The notes under the pieces were generated by a model. The model did not search any database. It was not told the origin of the DNA and worked only from the letters and a program-made list of their open reading frames with translations. DNA of 64,000 nucleotides from Mycobacterium colombiense (lineage in GTDB: Bacteria; Actinomycetota; Actinomycetes; Mycobacteriales; Mycobacteriaceae): the NCBI RefSeq assembly GCF_003284935.1, contig NZ_QMEV01000004.1, positions 62,001 through 126,000 on the forward strand, given 5' to 3'. Numbering within the stretch: position 1 is the first letter of the stretch; each line of letters opens with the position of its first letter. The translations under genes were made by a program, and so were the position numbers. Positions 19,074 to 29,143 of this stretch are shown piece by piece.

Positions 19074-19344
19074 CGGCGGTCACCCGCAGGGCGACGAGCA
19101 CACCGAACCAGCCCGGCGCCACCGACAGCAGGAACGCACCGAGCATCGTGACCCACCGGCGCCCGGAGAACAGGATCGTCGCCAGCCCGGCGACGCTGGG
19201 GATGCCGACCACCGACGCGATGGCGAGGCCGGGGCGGACGCCGGCGTGCGTCGCCACGGTGCACGCCACGCCCGCCAAAAGTCCGACCGCACTGCCGATC
19301 AGCATGGCGCTGGCCAACACCCAGGGACGCGGAAGGGGGATCAC
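19066..19344 (-). CDS. small membrane protein (Rv0460-like)
   Basis: 92 residues from GTG 19344 with three hydrophobic helices (about 8-30, 38-60 and 66-88). A GRRW loop separates the last two. The 3' end overlaps the next gene by 8 bp. Function unknown; the context is a run of co-directional genes from the aldehyde dehydrogenase to lpd. Confidence 0.75.
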   Translation of the reverse strand: MIPLPRPWVLASAMLIGSAVGLLAGVACTVATHAGVRPGLAIASVVGIPSVAGLATILFSGRRWVTMLGAFLLSVAPGWFGVLVALRVTAGG

Positions 19345-19363
19345 TTTCTCGACTGTACTGCGG

Positions 19364-19849
19364 CTACCGGCGCGGGGCGCAGGTTCGAAACGCCGCGTCG
19401 GTCACCACCGGGCCCCGGGCCGGTGGGCGTTCACCGCGTTCGTAATCCGCGCCGGTGATCACCGCCGCGGCGGCCAGGGCGGCCTGTTCGTCGTCGCTGA
19501 AGACGCGGCCGCGGGACAGGAACCGCACCCCATCGGGGGCCTCCAGGCTGAACCCGCCCCCGCGGCCCGGCACCACGTCGATGACCAGTTGGGTGTGCTT
19601 GTCGCGATAGTGGGCGGCGTACTGCGGACCCGAAATCCATACCGGCACACCGTCTGTCCCGACGTCGAGGACGCCGAGCAACACGTCACGGTCACCGACC
19701 AGGAAATCGCCGAGCGGGTAACACATCGGCGACGACCCGTCGCAGCAGCCGCCGGACTGGTGGAACATCACCGGGCCGTGCGTGGCCTGCAGCCGCGTCA
19801 GCACCTCGGCGGCCGCGGCGGTGATGGCCACCCCGGCGGGACAAACCAT
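19364..19849 (-). CDS. DUF779 family protein (Rv0459-like)
   Basis: 161 residues starting [13 protein letters not shown]. The family core MFHQSGGCCDGSSPMCYP contains three Cys and a His that could bind metal; GPQYAAHYRDKHTQLVIDVV is the second signature. DUF779 genes are typically found directly beside aldehyde/alcohol dehydrogenases, as here. The ATG at 19849 shares one base with the dehydrogenase TGA, strong evidence for coupled translation. An accessory role for that enzyme is inferred. Confidence 0.88.
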   Translation of the reverse strand: MVCPAGVAITAAAAEVLTRLQATHGPVMFHQSGGCCDGSSPMCYPLGDFLVGDRDVLLGVLDVGTDGVPVWISGPQYAAHYRDKHTQLVIDVVPGRGGGFSLEAPDGVRFLSRGRVFSDDEQAALAAAAVITGADYERGERPPARGPVVTDAAFRTCAPRR

Positions 19850-21372
19850 CAGAAGAAGCCCTGCGCCTTCTCGGAGTAGGACACCAGCAGGTTCTTCGTC
19901 TGCTGATAGTGGTCCAGCATCATCTTGTGGTTCTCCCGGCCGATGCCGGACTGCTTGTAGCCGCCGAACGCCGCGTGGGCGGGATAGACGTGGTAGCAGT
20001 TCACCCACACCCGGCCGGCCTGGATGTCGCGCCCGGCCCGGTACGCGGTGTTGCCGTCGCGGCTCCACACCCCGGCCCCCAACCCATAGAGGGTGTCGTT
20101 GGCGATCGAGATGGCGTCGTCGTAATCGGCGAACGACGTCACGGTGACCACCGGCCCGAAGATCTCCTCCTGGAACACCCGCATCTTGTTGTTGCCGCTG
20201 AAGATGGTGGGCTGCATGTAGAAGCCGCCGGACAGGTCACCGCCGAGCTCGGCGCGTTCGCCGCCGGTGATCACCTTGGCGCCCTCGTCCTTGCCGATCT
20301 CGATGTAGGACAACACTTTTTCCAACTGGTCGTTGGACGCCTGCGAGCCCAGCATGGTCTCGCTGTCCAGCGGATCGCCCTGGCGGACGGCCTTGGTGCG
20401 GATCGCGGCCAGCTCGAGGAACTCGTCGTAGATGTCGGCCTGAACCAGGCTGCGCGACGGGCACGTGCAGACCTCGCCCTGGTTCAGGGCGAACATGGTG
20501 AAGCCCTCCAGCGCCTTGTCCTGGTAGTCGTCGGCCTTGGCCATCACGTCGGAGAAGAAGATGTTGGGGCTCTTGCCCCCGAGCTCCAGGGTGACCGGGA
20601 TGAGGTTCTGCGAGGCGTACTGCATGATCAGCCGCCCGGTGGTGGTCTCGCCGGTGAACGCGATCTTGGCGATCCGGTTGCTCGACGCCAGCGGCTTGCC
20701 GGCCTCGGCACCGAACCCGTTGACCACGTTGACCACTCCCGGCGGCAGCAGGTCGCCGATCAGCGACATCAGGTAGAGCACCGAAACCGGTGTCTGCTCA
20801 GCGGGTTTGAGCACCACCGCGTTGCCGGCCGCCAGCGCCGGCGCCAGCTTCCAGGCCCCCATCAGGATCGGGAAGTTCCACGGGATGATCTGTCCGACCA
20901 CCCCGAGCGGCTCGTGAAAGTGGTAGGCCACGGTGTCGTCGTCGATCTGGCTCAGCGAGCCCTCCTGCGCGCGCAGCGCCCCGGCGAAGTAGCGGAAGTG
21001 GTCGGCGGCCAACGGAATGTCGGCGGCCAGCGCCTCGCGGATCGGCTTGCCGTTGTCCCAGACCTCGGCTACCGCCAGCGCCGCGGTGTGCTCCTCGATG
21101 CGGTCGGCGATCTTGTTCAGGATCGCGGCCCGTTCCGCCGGCGCGGTCTTGCCCCACCCCGGGGCGGCGGCGTGCGCGGCGTCGAGCGCCTTGTCGATGT
21201 CGGCCTCATCGGAGCGGGCCACCTCGCAGAACGTCTGGCCGGTGACCGGGGTTGGGTTCTCGAAGTAACGCCCCTTGGCCGGCGCAACCCACTGCCCGCC
21301 GATGAAGTTCTCGTAGCGGGATTCATACGACATCAATGCCCCGGCAGAACCCGGACGTGCGAAAACAGTCAT
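19849..21372 (-). CDS. aldehyde dehydrogenase (Rv0458-like)
   Basis: 507-residue NAD(P)-dependent aldehyde dehydrogenase of the acetaldehyde/AldA-ExaC type. The catalytic Cys lies in [11 protein letters not shown], the general-base Glu in LELGGKSPN and the cofactor motif in [17 protein letters not shown] and [12 protein letters not shown] are standard. The start at 21372 is 57 bp from a divergent peptidase gene. An alternative Met at codon 14 ([13 protein letters not shown]) begins where the family alignment usually begins. Probable role: oxidation of acetaldehyde or related alkanals to acids. Confidence 0.94.
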   Translation of the reverse strand: MTVFARPGSAGALMSYESRYENFIGGQWVAPAKGRYFENPTPVTGQTFCEVARSDEADIDKALDAAHAAAPGWGKTAPAERAAILNKIADRIEEHTAALAVAEVWDNGKPIREALAADIPLAADHFRYFAGALRAQEGSLSQIDDDTVAYHFHEPLGVVGQIIPWNFPILMGAWKLAPALAAGNAVVLKPAEQTPVSVLYLMSLIGDLLPPGVVNVVNGFGAEAGKPLASSNRIAKIAFTGETTTGRLIMQYASQNLIPVTLELGGKSPNIFFSDVMAKADDYQDKALEGFTMFALNQGEVCTCPSRSLVQADIYDEFLELAAIRTKAVRQGDPLDSETMLGSQASNDQLEKVLSYIEIGKDEGAKVITGGERAELGGDLSGGFYMQPTIFSGNNKMRVFQEEIFGPVVTVTSFADYDDAISIANDTLYGLGAGVWSRDGNTAYRAGRDIQAGRVWVNCYHVYPAHAAFGGYKQSGIGRENHKMMLDHYQQTKNLLVSYSEKAQGFF

Positions 21373-21429
21373 CTGCTCTCACCCCTCGTTCGGCTGTGTA
21401 ATTCACCTCACACTACCGCCGACGCCACA

Positions 21430-23481
21430 ATGGCTTCCATGACGTCGCAAGCACCGGCCGGCCCCGAAACCAATGACGATCCGTACCTGTGGCTCGAGGA
21501 TGTCACCGGCGCGGAGGCGCTGGGCTGGGTGCGGGCGCGTAACGAGCCGACGCTGGCGCGCTTTCGTGACGAGAATTTCGAGCGGATGCGCATCGAGGCG
21601 CTCGAGGTGCTCGACACCGACGCCCGCATCCCCTACGTGGTCCGCCGCGGCGAGTACCTCTACAACTTCTGGCGCGACGCGGCCAACCCCCGCGGGCTGT
21701 GGCGGCGCACCACACTGGACAGCTACCGCACCGACTCCCCGGAGTGGGACGTGCTGATCGACGTCGACGAACTCGGTCGGGCCGACGGCGAGAAATGGGT
21801 GTGGGCCGGCGCCGGCGTCATCTATCCGGAATACACCCGCGCGTTGGTCAGCCTCTCGCGCGGCGGCTCCGACGCCTCGATCGTGCGCGAATTCGACATG
21901 GAGACAAGGGAATTCGTCGACGACGGATTCGATCTGCCGGAAGCCAAGTCGCAGGTGAGCTGGGCCGATCCGGACACCGTGCTGGTCGGCACCGACTTCG
22001 GCGACGATTCGCTCACCGACTCCGGCTATCCGCGGGTGGTCAAACGGTGGCGCCGCGGCACCCCCCTCGCCGACGCCGAGACGGTCTTCGAGGGATCCCG
22101 TTCCGACGTCAACGTGGTGGCGAGCGCCAGCCGCATCCCCGGTTTCGAGCGCACCCTGATCGGCCGGGCCTTGGACTTCTGGAACGAGGAGGTCTACGAG
22201 CTGCGCGGGTCGGAACTGATCCGCATCGATGCGCCCACCGACGCCAGTGTGAGCCTGCACCGCGAGTGGCTGTTGATCGAGCTGCGCAGCGACTGGTCGG
22301 TGGGCGAGGCCACCTACACCGCCGGGTCGCTGCTGGCCGCGAAATACGAGGAATTCCTCGCCGGCACGGCGCAATTGCAGGTCGTGTTCGAACCCGACGA
22401 GCACACCGCGCTGAACCACTACGCGTGGACCCGCGACCGGCTGCTCATCGTCTCGCTGGTCGACGTGGCCAGCCGCGTGGAGATCGTCACGCCCGGTGAC
22501 TGGCGGCGCGAGCCGGTGGCCGGCATTCCCGCCGCGACGAACACGGTAGTCGTCTCCGCCGACGACACCGGCGACGAATTCTTCCTGGATTCCAGCGGAT
22601 TCGACACGCCGTCGCGGCTGATGCGCGGAACCGACGACGGGCGCCTCGAGCAGATCAAGTCCGCGCCGGCGTTCTTCGATGCCGAAAACATCTCGGTGAC
22701 ACAGAACTTCGTCGCATCGCGGGACGGCACGTCGATCCCCTACTTCGTGGTGCGGCCCGGCGGCCCACAGGCCTCCGAGGGACCGGCGCCCACCCTGCTC
22801 TATGGCTACGGCGGCTTCGAATCGTCGAACACGCCGGGCTACAGCGGCGTGCTGGGCCGGCTGTGGCTGGCCCGCGGCGGAACGTACGTGCTGGCCAACA
22901 TTCGCGGCGGCGGCGAATACGGCCCCGGCTGGCATACCCAGGCGATGCGGGAGGGCCGACACAAGGTGGCCGAGGACTTCGCTTCCGTCGCAACGGATTT
23001 GGTGGACCGCGGCATCACAAGCGTCGAGCGGCTCGGGGCGCAGGGCGGCAGCAACGGGGGCCTGCTGATGGGCATCATGCTCACGCAGTATCCAGAGCGG
23101 TTCGGCGCGCTGGTGTGCAGCGTGCCCCTGCTGGACATGAAGCGCTACCACCTGCTGCTGGCCGGCGCCTCCTGGGTCGCCGAGTACGGCGACCCCGACA
23201 ACCCCGACGACTGGGCCTTCATCTCCGAATACTCGCCGTATCAGAACATTTCGGCGACACGCCGCTACCCGCCGGTGCTGATGACCACCTCCACCCGCGA
23301 CGACCGGGTGCACCCCGGGCACGCCCGCAAGATGACGGCCGCACTCGAGGCGGCCGGTCATACCGTCTTCTACTACGAGAACATCGAGGGCGGCCATGCC
23401 GGCGCGGCGGACAACGAGCAGGTGGCGTTCAAGTCCGCGCTGACCTACTCGTTCCTATGGCAGATGCTCGCGCGGCCATAG
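21430..23481 (+). CDS. S9-family prolyl oligopeptidase-like serine peptidase (Rv0457c-like)
   Basis: 683 residues from ATG 21430 (a second ATG at 21439 is equally likely). The N-terminal DDPYLWLEDVTGAEALGWV is the usual start of bacterial prolyl oligopeptidases, followed by a beta-propeller domain. The alpha/beta-hydrolase domain contains LLYGYGGFE, the nucleophile Ser in QGGSNGGLLMG, Asp in TRDDRVHPGHA and His in EGGHAGAADN. No signal peptide, so it is probably cytoplasmic and cleaves short Pro-containing peptides. It is followed 10 bp later by a small membrane gene. Confidence 0.92.
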   Translation: MASMTSQAPAGPETNDDPYLWLEDVTGAEALGWVRARNEPTLARFRDENFERMRIEALEVLDTDARIPYVVRRGEYLYNFWRDAANPRGLWRRTTLDSYRTDSPEWDVLIDVDELGRADGEKWVWAGAGVIYPEYTRALVSLSRGGSDASIVREFDMETREFVDDGFDLPEAKSQVSWADPDTVLVGTDFGDDSLTDSGYPRVVKRWRRGTPLADAETVFEGSRSDVNVVASASRIPGFERTLIGRALDFWNEEVYELRGSELIRIDAPTDASVSLHREWLLIELRSDWSVGEATYTAGSLLAAKYEEFLAGTAQLQVVFEPDEHTALNHYAWTRDRLLIVSLVDVASRVEIVTPGDWRREPVAGIPAATNTVVVSADDTGDEFFLDSSGFDTPSRLMRGTDDGRLEQIKSAPAFFDAENISVTQNFVASRDGTSIPYFVVRPGGPQASEGPAPTLLYGYGGFESSNTPGYSGVLGRLWLARGGTYVLANIRGGGEYGPGWHTQAMREGRHKVAEDFASVATDLVDRGITSVERLGAQGGSNGGLLMGIMLTQYPERFGALVCSVPLLDMKRYHLLLAGASWVAEYGDPDNPDDWAFISEYSPYQNISATRRYPPVLMTTSTRDDRVHPGHARKMTAALEAAGHTVFYYENIEGGHAGAADNEQVAFKSALTYSFLWQMLARP

Positions 23482-23491
23482 GATCGTCGAT

Positions 23492-23803
23492 GTGTCAGCG
23501 ATCCAACGCATCGAACTCACCCTGCTGGCGACCGGGCTGATCTTCATCCTGGCCTCAGCGGCGCAGGCGCGGTACCGGTTCGTCAAGCACCGCAGCGCCG
23601 GACGCCGGTTCTACTGGGCGACCGCGATCATCGGCATCGTCTGTTTTGCGTTCGGGACGGGCCGGCTCTGGCCGAACGGCGTGCTCTCGGCGGCGGTGTT
23701 TGCCGCCATCATCGCCTTCTCGGCGTACCTCACCACGCCGTATCTCAAGATCGGCGGGCGCATCTACGCATCCTCACCGGAAAACCGTCAGCCCGACCCG
23801 TAA
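23492..23803 (+). CDS. small membrane protein, unrecognised
   Basis: 103 residues from GTG 23492. Three hydrophobic segments are predicted (about 8-25, 40-58 and 62-84), with basic loops (RYRFVKHRSAGRRF). I do not recognise the family. It lies 10 bp after the peptidase and 7 bp before echA2, so it is co-transcribed. High GC at third codon positions supports real coding. Confidence 0.65.
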   Translation: MSAIQRIELTLLATGLIFILASAAQARYRFVKHRSAGRRFYWATAIIGIVCFAFGTGRLWPNGVLSAAVFAAIIAFSAYLTTPYLKIGGRIYASSPENRQPDP

Positions 23804-23810
23804 GGACGCT

Positions 23811-24722
23811 ATGCCGACCCGTGACTTCGAGACGCTGCTGTACAGGACGGCCGGCCCGGTGGCCACCATCACGCTGAACCGCCCGGAACAGCTCAACACC
23901 ATCGTGCCGCCGATGCCCGACGAGATCGAGGCCGCCATCGGCCTGGCCGAGCGCGACCCGGCGGTCAAGGTCATCGTGCTGCGCGGCGCGGGCCGCGCCT
24001 TTTCCGGCGGCTACGACTTCGGCGGCGGCTTCCAGCACTGGGGCGAGTCCATGATGACCGACGGGCAATGGGATCCGGGCAAGGACTTCGCGATGGTCAG
24101 CGCCCGCGAGACCGGGCCCACCCAGAAATTCATGGCCATCTGGCGGGCGTCCAAGCCGGTGATCGCCCAGGTGCATGGCTGGTGCGTGGGCGGGGCCAGC
24201 GACTACGCGCTGTGCGCCGACCTCGTCATCGCCAGCGAGGACGCGGTGATCGGCACGCCCTACAGCAGGATGTGGGGGGCATACCTGACCGGGATGTGGC
24301 TCTACCGGCTCAGCCTGGCCAAGGCCAAGTGGCACTCGCTGACCGGCCGCCCGCTCACCGGCGTGCAGGCCGCCGAGGTCGAGTTGATCAACGAGGCCGT
24401 GCCGTTCGAGCGGCTGGAGGCGCGGGTCGCCGAGGTCGCCGCCGAGCTTGCGCAGATTCCGTTGTCGCAGCTGCAGGCCCAGAAGCTGATCGTCAACCAG
24501 GCCTACGAGAACATGGGGCTGGCCTCCACCCAGACGCTGGGCGGCATCCTCGACGGCCTGATGCGCAACACCCCCGACGCGCTGGCCTTCATCAAGGCCG
24601 CCGAAGCCGACGGTGTGCGGGCGGCGATCGAGCGCCGCGACGGTCCGTTCGGCGACTACAGCCAGGCCCCGCCGGAGCTGCGGCCGGATCCCAGCCACGT
24701 CATCGTCCCTGATCGCGACTGA
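23811..24722 (+). CDS. echA2: enoyl-CoA hydratase/isomerase family protein EchA2
   Basis: 303-residue crotonase-fold protein starting at ATG 23811 (MPTRDFETLLYRTAGPVATI). The oxyanion-hole region reads RGAGRAFSGGYDFGGGF and the second signature HGWCVGGASDYALCADLVIA. The position where hydratases carry catalytic Glu after GG is not a standard pair here (GASDYALCADL), so hydratase activity is uncertain. It could be an isomerase or another crotonase. Position before the Rv0455c-like gene matches echA2 in M. tuberculosis as recalled. Confidence 0.85.
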   Translation: MPTRDFETLLYRTAGPVATITLNRPEQLNTIVPPMPDEIEAAIGLAERDPAVKVIVLRGAGRAFSGGYDFGGGFQHWGESMMTDGQWDPGKDFAMVSARETGPTQKFMAIWRASKPVIAQVHGWCVGGASDYALCADLVIASEDAVIGTPYSRMWGAYLTGMWLYRLSLAKAKWHSLTGRPLTGVQAAEVELINEAVPFERLEARVAEVAAELAQIPLSQLQAQKLIVNQAYENMGLASTQTLGGILDGLMRNTPDALAFIKAAEADGVRAAIERRDGPFGDYSQAPPELRPDPSHVIVPDRD

Positions 24723-24758
24723 TACTGAGATGCGCTAGCCAAATTCTGGCAGTGAGCT

Positions 24759-24794
24759 GGGAACTGTTCCCGGCCGGACAAAAAGTGCTACCGT
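24759..24794 (+). promoter_or_regulatory. putative promoter and 13-bp palindrome before the Rv0455c-like gene
   Basis: GGGAACTGTTCCC (24759-24771) is a perfect palindrome with a one-base centre. TACCGT at 24789-24794 fits a SigA -10 box. Its spacing would put the transcript start at or next to the ATG at 24802, i.e. leaderless. The palindrome then covers the -35 region, a place where a repressor would act. No IdeR-type iron box is visible here. Confidence 0.5.
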
Positions 24795-24801
24795 AACTGC
24801 T

Positions 24802-25317
24802 ATGTCTCGGCTGAGTACTGGCCTGCGTGCAGGCGCCGCGTTCCTTGCTCTGGGTATCACCGCTGCGATCTTTCCGTCGACCGCGGTAGCCGATTCCACG
24901 GAGGACTTCCCGGTCCCCCGCCGGATGATCAACACAACGTGTGACGCCGAGCAGATTCTGGCGGCCGCCCGGGACACCAGCCCGGTGTACTACCAGCGCT
25001 ACATGATCGACTTCGACAACCACCCGAACGTCCAGCAGGCGACCATCGACAAGGCGCACTGGTTCTACTCGCTGTCCCCGCAGGACCGCCGGAACTACTC
25101 CGAGAACTTCTATGCGCCCGTGTCCGACCCGCTGTGGGTGGCCTGGCCCAACCACATGAAGATCTTCTGGAACAACAAGGGCGTGGTGGCCAAGGCCACC
25201 GATATCTGCAACCAATACCCGCCCGGCGACATGTCGGTGTGGGACTGGGCCGAGCCGACTGGTCCACCTGGGTGGCCAGGGCCGGTAAAGGGCAGGGTCG
25301 ACCCGCCCCAAGGCTGA
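24802..25317 (+). CDS. secreted protein, Rv0455c-like (siderophore-export factor family)
   Basis: 171 residues with a clear signal peptide ([18 protein letters not shown], cleavage after AVA near residue 30). The mature protein has two Cys, Cys47 (INTTCDAEQ) and Cys136 (TDICNQYP), consistent with one disulfide clamping a helical fold. A Pro/Gly-rich tail ends the chain. From memory, the M. tuberculosis orthologue Rv0455c is needed for mycobactin/carboxymycobactin secretion together with MmpL4/5. An MmpS/MmpL pair lies 279 bp downstream on the opposite strand, which supports the same role here. Confidence 0.85.
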   Translation: MSRLSTGLRAGAAFLALGITAAIFPSTAVADSTEDFPVPRRMINTTCDAEQILAAARDTSPVYYQRYMIDFDNHPNVQQATIDKAHWFYSLSPQDRRNYSENFYAPVSDPLWVAWPNHMKIFWNNKGVVAKATDICNQYPPGDMSVWDWAEPTGPPGWPGPVKGRVDPPQG

Positions 25318-25595
25318 GGCCGGGCAATCGCGCTGACGGCGCCCGCAACCGATCGTTGTCCGGTGCGTCGCCCCCTGGTCTGCATTAGCGCACGAGCCGC
25401 TGGTCTTCATTGCGGTGGCGGGTTGTGCGTCTCGCGACCGCCGAGCTTCGGCCACTGCGTAAAGCCGGCGTTGCACCGACATAAAGGCGGACGCCGCATC
25501 GACACTTCTCGCCGCGAAGTGATTTACCCACGCCCACAAGCCGATCCGCAGTTCTTCACGCCGGCGGGAATCTCGACACTCGCGTGAGGTGAAGA
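25318..25595. other. intergenic region between convergent Rv0455c-like and mmpL genes
   Basis: 278 bp between two convergent stops. Short open frames have low third-position GC and no recognisable motifs. I see no long inverted repeat and no mobile-element end. It may mark the junction of the rearranged mmpS/mmpL block. Confidence 0.4.
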
Positions 25596-28526
25596 TCAGC
25601 GCGGCTGTACCACTCCGCCCGCCGGGTGCTCGTCGACGTCGTTGAGGATGAGTTCGCGCACGGCGCGGCGCGGCCCGTACGGTCGCAGCATGGTGCTGGC
25701 CGGCCGTGGACGCACGTGCTGCGGCCACCAGAACCAGCGCCCGAGCAAGGTGGCCAGCGACGGCGTCATGAACGACCGCACAATCAACGTGTCGAACAGC
25801 AGACCCAGCGCAATCGTGGTGCCCACCTGGGCCATGACACGCAACGGGCTGAACGCGAACGTCGCCATGGTCGCGGCGAACACCAGACCGGCTGAGGTCA
25901 CCACCGAACCCGAACCGGCCACGGCGCGGATGATACCCGTCTTGAGTCCGGCGTGGATCTCTTCTTTGAACCTCGATATCAGCAGCAGATTATAGTCGGA
26001 CCCGACCGCCAACAGCAGGATGATCGCCATGGCTAGCACCATCCAGTGCAGGTGGATGCCTAGGATGTACTGCCATAACAGCACGGAGAGCCCGAACGAT
26101 GCGCCCAGTGACAGCAACACGGTTCCGACTATGACGAACGCCGCGACCAAGCTTCGGGTGATGACCAACATGATGATGAAAATCAACGTGGTCGCGGCGA
26201 TTCCGGCGATCATCAGGTCCATGTTGGATCCGTCGCGCATGTCCTTATACGTTGCGGCGGTACCGCCCAGGTAAACCTTGGCGCCCTCCCACGGGGTGCC
26301 CTTGATCGCCTCGTGCACGGCCTGCTTGATTGGGTCGATGTGTTTGATACCTTCAGGACTCGCCGGGTCGCCCTCGTGGGAGATGATCAGCCGGACGGCG
26401 TGCCCGTCGGGCGAGATGAATTGTTTGAGACCCCGGGCGAAATCCGGGCTCTTGAACGCCTCCGGCGGCAGGTAGAACGTGTCGTCGTTTTTCGCTCTGT
26501 CGAAGGCGTCGCCTTCTGCGGTGGCGTTGTCGGACTGCGCTCTCGCCTGTTCGTTGAGACCCATGGTGGTCGCGTAGTTCGACATGATGGTGTCGAGGTT
26601 GCGCTGCTGGCTTTCGATCTGCGGCGGTATCAGCGCCACCAGCTTCGGCTGGATGCGATCTAGCTTGTCGAGGTTCGCGCTGAGCTTCACAATGTTCTCA
26701 GCCACCTGGTCGATCCCGTCGAGCGCATTGAAGACCGACCGGAGCGCCCAGCACACCGGAATGTCGTAACAGTGCTTCTCCCAGTAGAAGTAGCTACGAA
26801 TCGGCCGCAGGAAGTCGTCGAAGTTGGCGATGTCGTCGCGCAACGCTTCCGTGATGTGCACGGTTTCTTTGGTGAGCTTGGTGGTTTCGTGTGTTGTGTT
26901 GCTGAGATCCTGGGTTACCTGCATCTGCTCATGCAGCGTTGCCATCGTCTTACGGAGCTCGTCCGCCTGCTTGAGCAGATTCGCCGCCTGCTCGTCCTGA
27001 TAGTGCTGGGTCTGGATCCGCCCTGCGGCCTGGGCACTCATCTGAAACCCGAGGGTGCTGTGGTCGAGCGGCGTGCCCAGCGGCCGGGTGATGGTCTGCA
27101 CTCGGCCGATGCCGGGGATGTGGAACACCGCCTTGGCGACCTTTTCCAGAACCAGGAAGTCAGCTGGGTTACGCAAGTCGTGATCGGTCTCGATCATCAA
27201 CAGCTCTGGATTCAACCGGGCCTGGTCGAAGTGCCGGTCGGCTGCCGCGTAGCCGACGTTGGCGGGAGTGTCCGGCGGCAGAAAGTGGCGGGTGTCGTAG
27301 TCCGTCTTGTACCCGGGCAGCGCGAGCAGACCGACGAGGGCGATCCCAATTGTGACCGCCAGGATCGGGGCCGGCCAACGCACAACTGCGGTCCCGATTC
27401 GGCGCCAGCCCCGCGTCTGCAACTTTCGCTTCGGGTCCATCAGCTTGAAGAAAGTGGCAATCGTGAGCACCGCCGGGCCCAAGGTCAGCGCAGCGAAGAC
27501 CGCGACCAGCATCCCGACGGCGCAGGGCACGCCCATGGTTTGGAAATATGGCAACCGGCAGAAACTCAAGCAGTACATCGCGCCGGCGATGGTCAGGCCC
27601 GAACCCAATACCACATGCGCAGTGCCATGAAACATGGTGTAGAACGCTTGTTCACGCGTCTCGCCCAACCCGCGTGCCTCGTGGTAGCGGCCTACGATAA
27701 AGATCGCGTAGTCGGTGCTGGCAGCGATCGCCAACAACACCAGCATATTGTTGGCAAAGGTGGACAGCCCCATGATCCCATAATTTCCCAGCGTCGCGAC
27801 GACGCCCCTTGCCGCAGCCAACTCGATGAAAACCATGGTCAGCATGATCACTACGGTGCTTACCGACCGGTAGACGAACAACAGCATCACGATGATCACC
27901 AGGATCGTTACCATGGTGACTATTGCGATGCCTTTCTCACCCGCGTGGGACTGATCGGCGATCAGTGGACCCGCCCCGGTGACGTAGGCTTTGATCCCGG
28001 GTGGTGCGGGCACCGAGTCCACAATCTTCCGCACGGCTTCGGTCGACTCGGAGGCCAGGCTGCCGCCCATTCTGCCGGAAAGATAAACCTGGACATACGC
28101 CGCCTTTTGGTCGTGGCTCTGGGAGCCCGCGGCGGTCAGCGGATCACTCCAGAAATCCTGGACGTGCTGAACGTGCTTGGAGTCGCGCTCAACCCGCTTG
28201 ACGATCTCGTCGTAGTAGCGGTGCGCTTCGGCCCCCAGCGGCTGGTTGCCCTCCAGCACGATCATGGCCGAGGCATCGGAGTTGAATTCCTTGAACGTCG
28301 ATCCGACGTGCATCAACGATTGGAACGAGGGCGCATCCGTCGGACTCTGCGACACCGCCTGATGCTTGGAGACGACCTCCAGCTGCGGGGCCACGGTGTT
28401 GGTAACGAACACGATGCCCAACCACACCAGGACGATCGGCAGGGCCAGCCGATGTATCATCCGCGGCAGGAACGGCGGGATAAGCGGCTGGTCGACGCGC
28501 GGCGGAACCTCGCCCGGCTCGCTCAT
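25596..28526 (-). CDS. MmpL-family RND transporter (MmpL4/5-like)
   Basis: 976-residue inner-membrane transporter exporting lipids or siderophores by proton motive force. A leading helix (about 30-48) is followed by a large periplasmic domain, the five-helix block with the first Asp-Tyr pair in [14 protein letters not shown], a second periplasmic domain with a coiled-coil hairpin (roughly residues 480-680), and the second block with [14 protein letters not shown]. Both Asp-Tyr proton-relay pairs are intact. The ATG at 28526 overlaps the mmpS stop (ATGA). It is similar in outline to MmpL4, but strand and order differ from the M. tuberculosis locus, so orthology is left open. Confidence 0.9.
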   Translation of the reverse strand: MSEPGEVPPRVDQPLIPPFLPRMIHRLALPIVLVWLGIVFVTNTVAPQLEVVSKHQAVSQSPTDAPSFQSLMHVGSTFKEFNSDASAMIVLEGNQPLGAEAHRYYDEIVKRVERDSKHVQHVQDFWSDPLTAAGSQSHDQKAAYVQVYLSGRMGGSLASESTEAVRKIVDSVPAPPGIKAYVTGAGPLIADQSHAGEKGIAIVTMVTILVIIVMLLFVYRSVSTVVIMLTMVFIELAAARGVVATLGNYGIMGLSTFANNMLVLLAIAASTDYAIFIVGRYHEARGLGETREQAFYTMFHGTAHVVLGSGLTIAGAMYCLSFCRLPYFQTMGVPCAVGMLVAVFAALTLGPAVLTIATFFKLMDPKRKLQTRGWRRIGTAVVRWPAPILAVTIGIALVGLLALPGYKTDYDTRHFLPPDTPANVGYAAADRHFDQARLNPELLMIETDHDLRNPADFLVLEKVAKAVFHIPGIGRVQTITRPLGTPLDHSTLGFQMSAQAAGRIQTQHYQDEQAANLLKQADELRKTMATLHEQMQVTQDLSNTTHETTKLTKETVHITEALRDDIANFDDFLRPIRSYFYWEKHCYDIPVCWALRSVFNALDGIDQVAENIVKLSANLDKLDRIQPKLVALIPPQIESQQRNLDTIMSNYATTMGLNEQARAQSDNATAEGDAFDRAKNDDTFYLPPEAFKSPDFARGLKQFISPDGHAVRLIISHEGDPASPEGIKHIDPIKQAVHEAIKGTPWEGAKVYLGGTAATYKDMRDGSNMDLMIAGIAATTLIFIIMLVITRSLVAAFVIVGTVLLSLGASFGLSVLLWQYILGIHLHWMVLAMAIILLLAVGSDYNLLLISRFKEEIHAGLKTGIIRAVAGSGSVVTSAGLVFAATMATFAFSPLRVMAQVGTTIALGLLFDTLIVRSFMTPSLATLLGRWFWWPQHVRPRPASTMLRPYGPRRAVRELILNDVDEHPAGGVVQPR

Positions 28527-29071
28527 GCGGACTTGTCCAGGCAATAGACGAAGGCGTTCACGGTTTGGCTGGGATCTGATCGGTTCGGAGTCTTGATGAC
28601 GTCACCGCTCCCGTCGTGTTTGTTCACCACGAACTGGCACGCGATCCAACTACCGTCTCCTTGCGCTACGAGGTTTGCCGGGATGCCGGGCTTCGTCGAA
28701 CTCAATACTTTGCTCCAGGGCAAGGGAACGTTGAGGGCCTGCTGAGGGTGGGAGTTTTCGTCGAGGTAGTTGATGGTTGCCGTGCTGCCCGGTGGGCCCC
28801 AGACCTGAAGCGTGATGGTCTTGGCGTTGAACTCGTCGAGGACCTCGCCCGAGGTGCCACCACCGAACGAACCCTTGTGAACGCCGAAGACGCCGTGCAG
28901 CCGGTACACGACGAATCCCGACAGCGCGATTACAGCGGCGATCGTGAGTACCAGCCAGAAACGCGCCAAGAGCCCCTTTTTCCCAGCGCGCCGCGGAGCG
29001 ACCTCGTTGCCCTCCCTACCCGCGGAGCCCTGCGTCATAAGCGGCTCCGTCGTCGGCTCAATCGTCCTCAT
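28523..29071 (-). CDS. MmpS-family accessory protein
   Basis: 182 residues (171 from the second ATG at 29038; both starts have GGAG at proper spacing). One membrane helix at about 36-56 follows a basic RRAGKKG cluster. The periplasmic beta-domain contains [23 protein letters not shown] and IACQFVVN, and ends in the MmpS signature [12 protein letters not shown]. MmpS proteins partner the cognate MmpL. The N-terminal extension is about 35 residues longer than MmpS4 as recalled. Located 72 bp after the tetR stop and overlapping mmpL by 4 bp. Confidence 0.88.
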   Translation of the reverse strand: MRTIEPTTEPLMTQGSAGREGNEVAPRRAGKKGLLARFWLVLTIAAVIALSGFVVYRLHGVFGVHKGSFGGGTSGEVLDEFNAKTITLQVWGPPGSTATINYLDENSHPQQALNVPLPWSKVLSSTKPGIPANLVAQGDGSWIACQFVVNKHDGSGDVIKTPNRSDPSQTVNAFVYCLDKSA

Positions 29072-29143
29072 AAGCGCTCCAAGTCCTCCCCGTATTCACC
29101 GTTGCAGTCCGCCAAGCCACAGCCCCCGGCCTCCCCTCTGCGT

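Noticed and set aside
19909..21429. An N-terminal extension of about 500 codons on the S9 peptidase
   Set aside because: The extension is antisense to the aldehyde dehydrogenase; the peptidase family begins at DDPYLWLEDV.
25363..25587. A 74-codon frame after the Rv0455c-like gene
   Set aside because: Codon bias unlike the neighbours and no recognisable features.
26772..28547. A 591-codon open frame antisense to mmpL
   Set aside because: It covers a gene with intact RND motifs, is rich in Gln, His and Arg, and shows no domains.
24723..29143. IdeR (iron) box near the Rv0455c-like gene or mmpS
   Set aside because: I searched by eye for TTAGGTTAGGCTAACC-like palindromes in 24723-24801 and 29072-29143 and found none.
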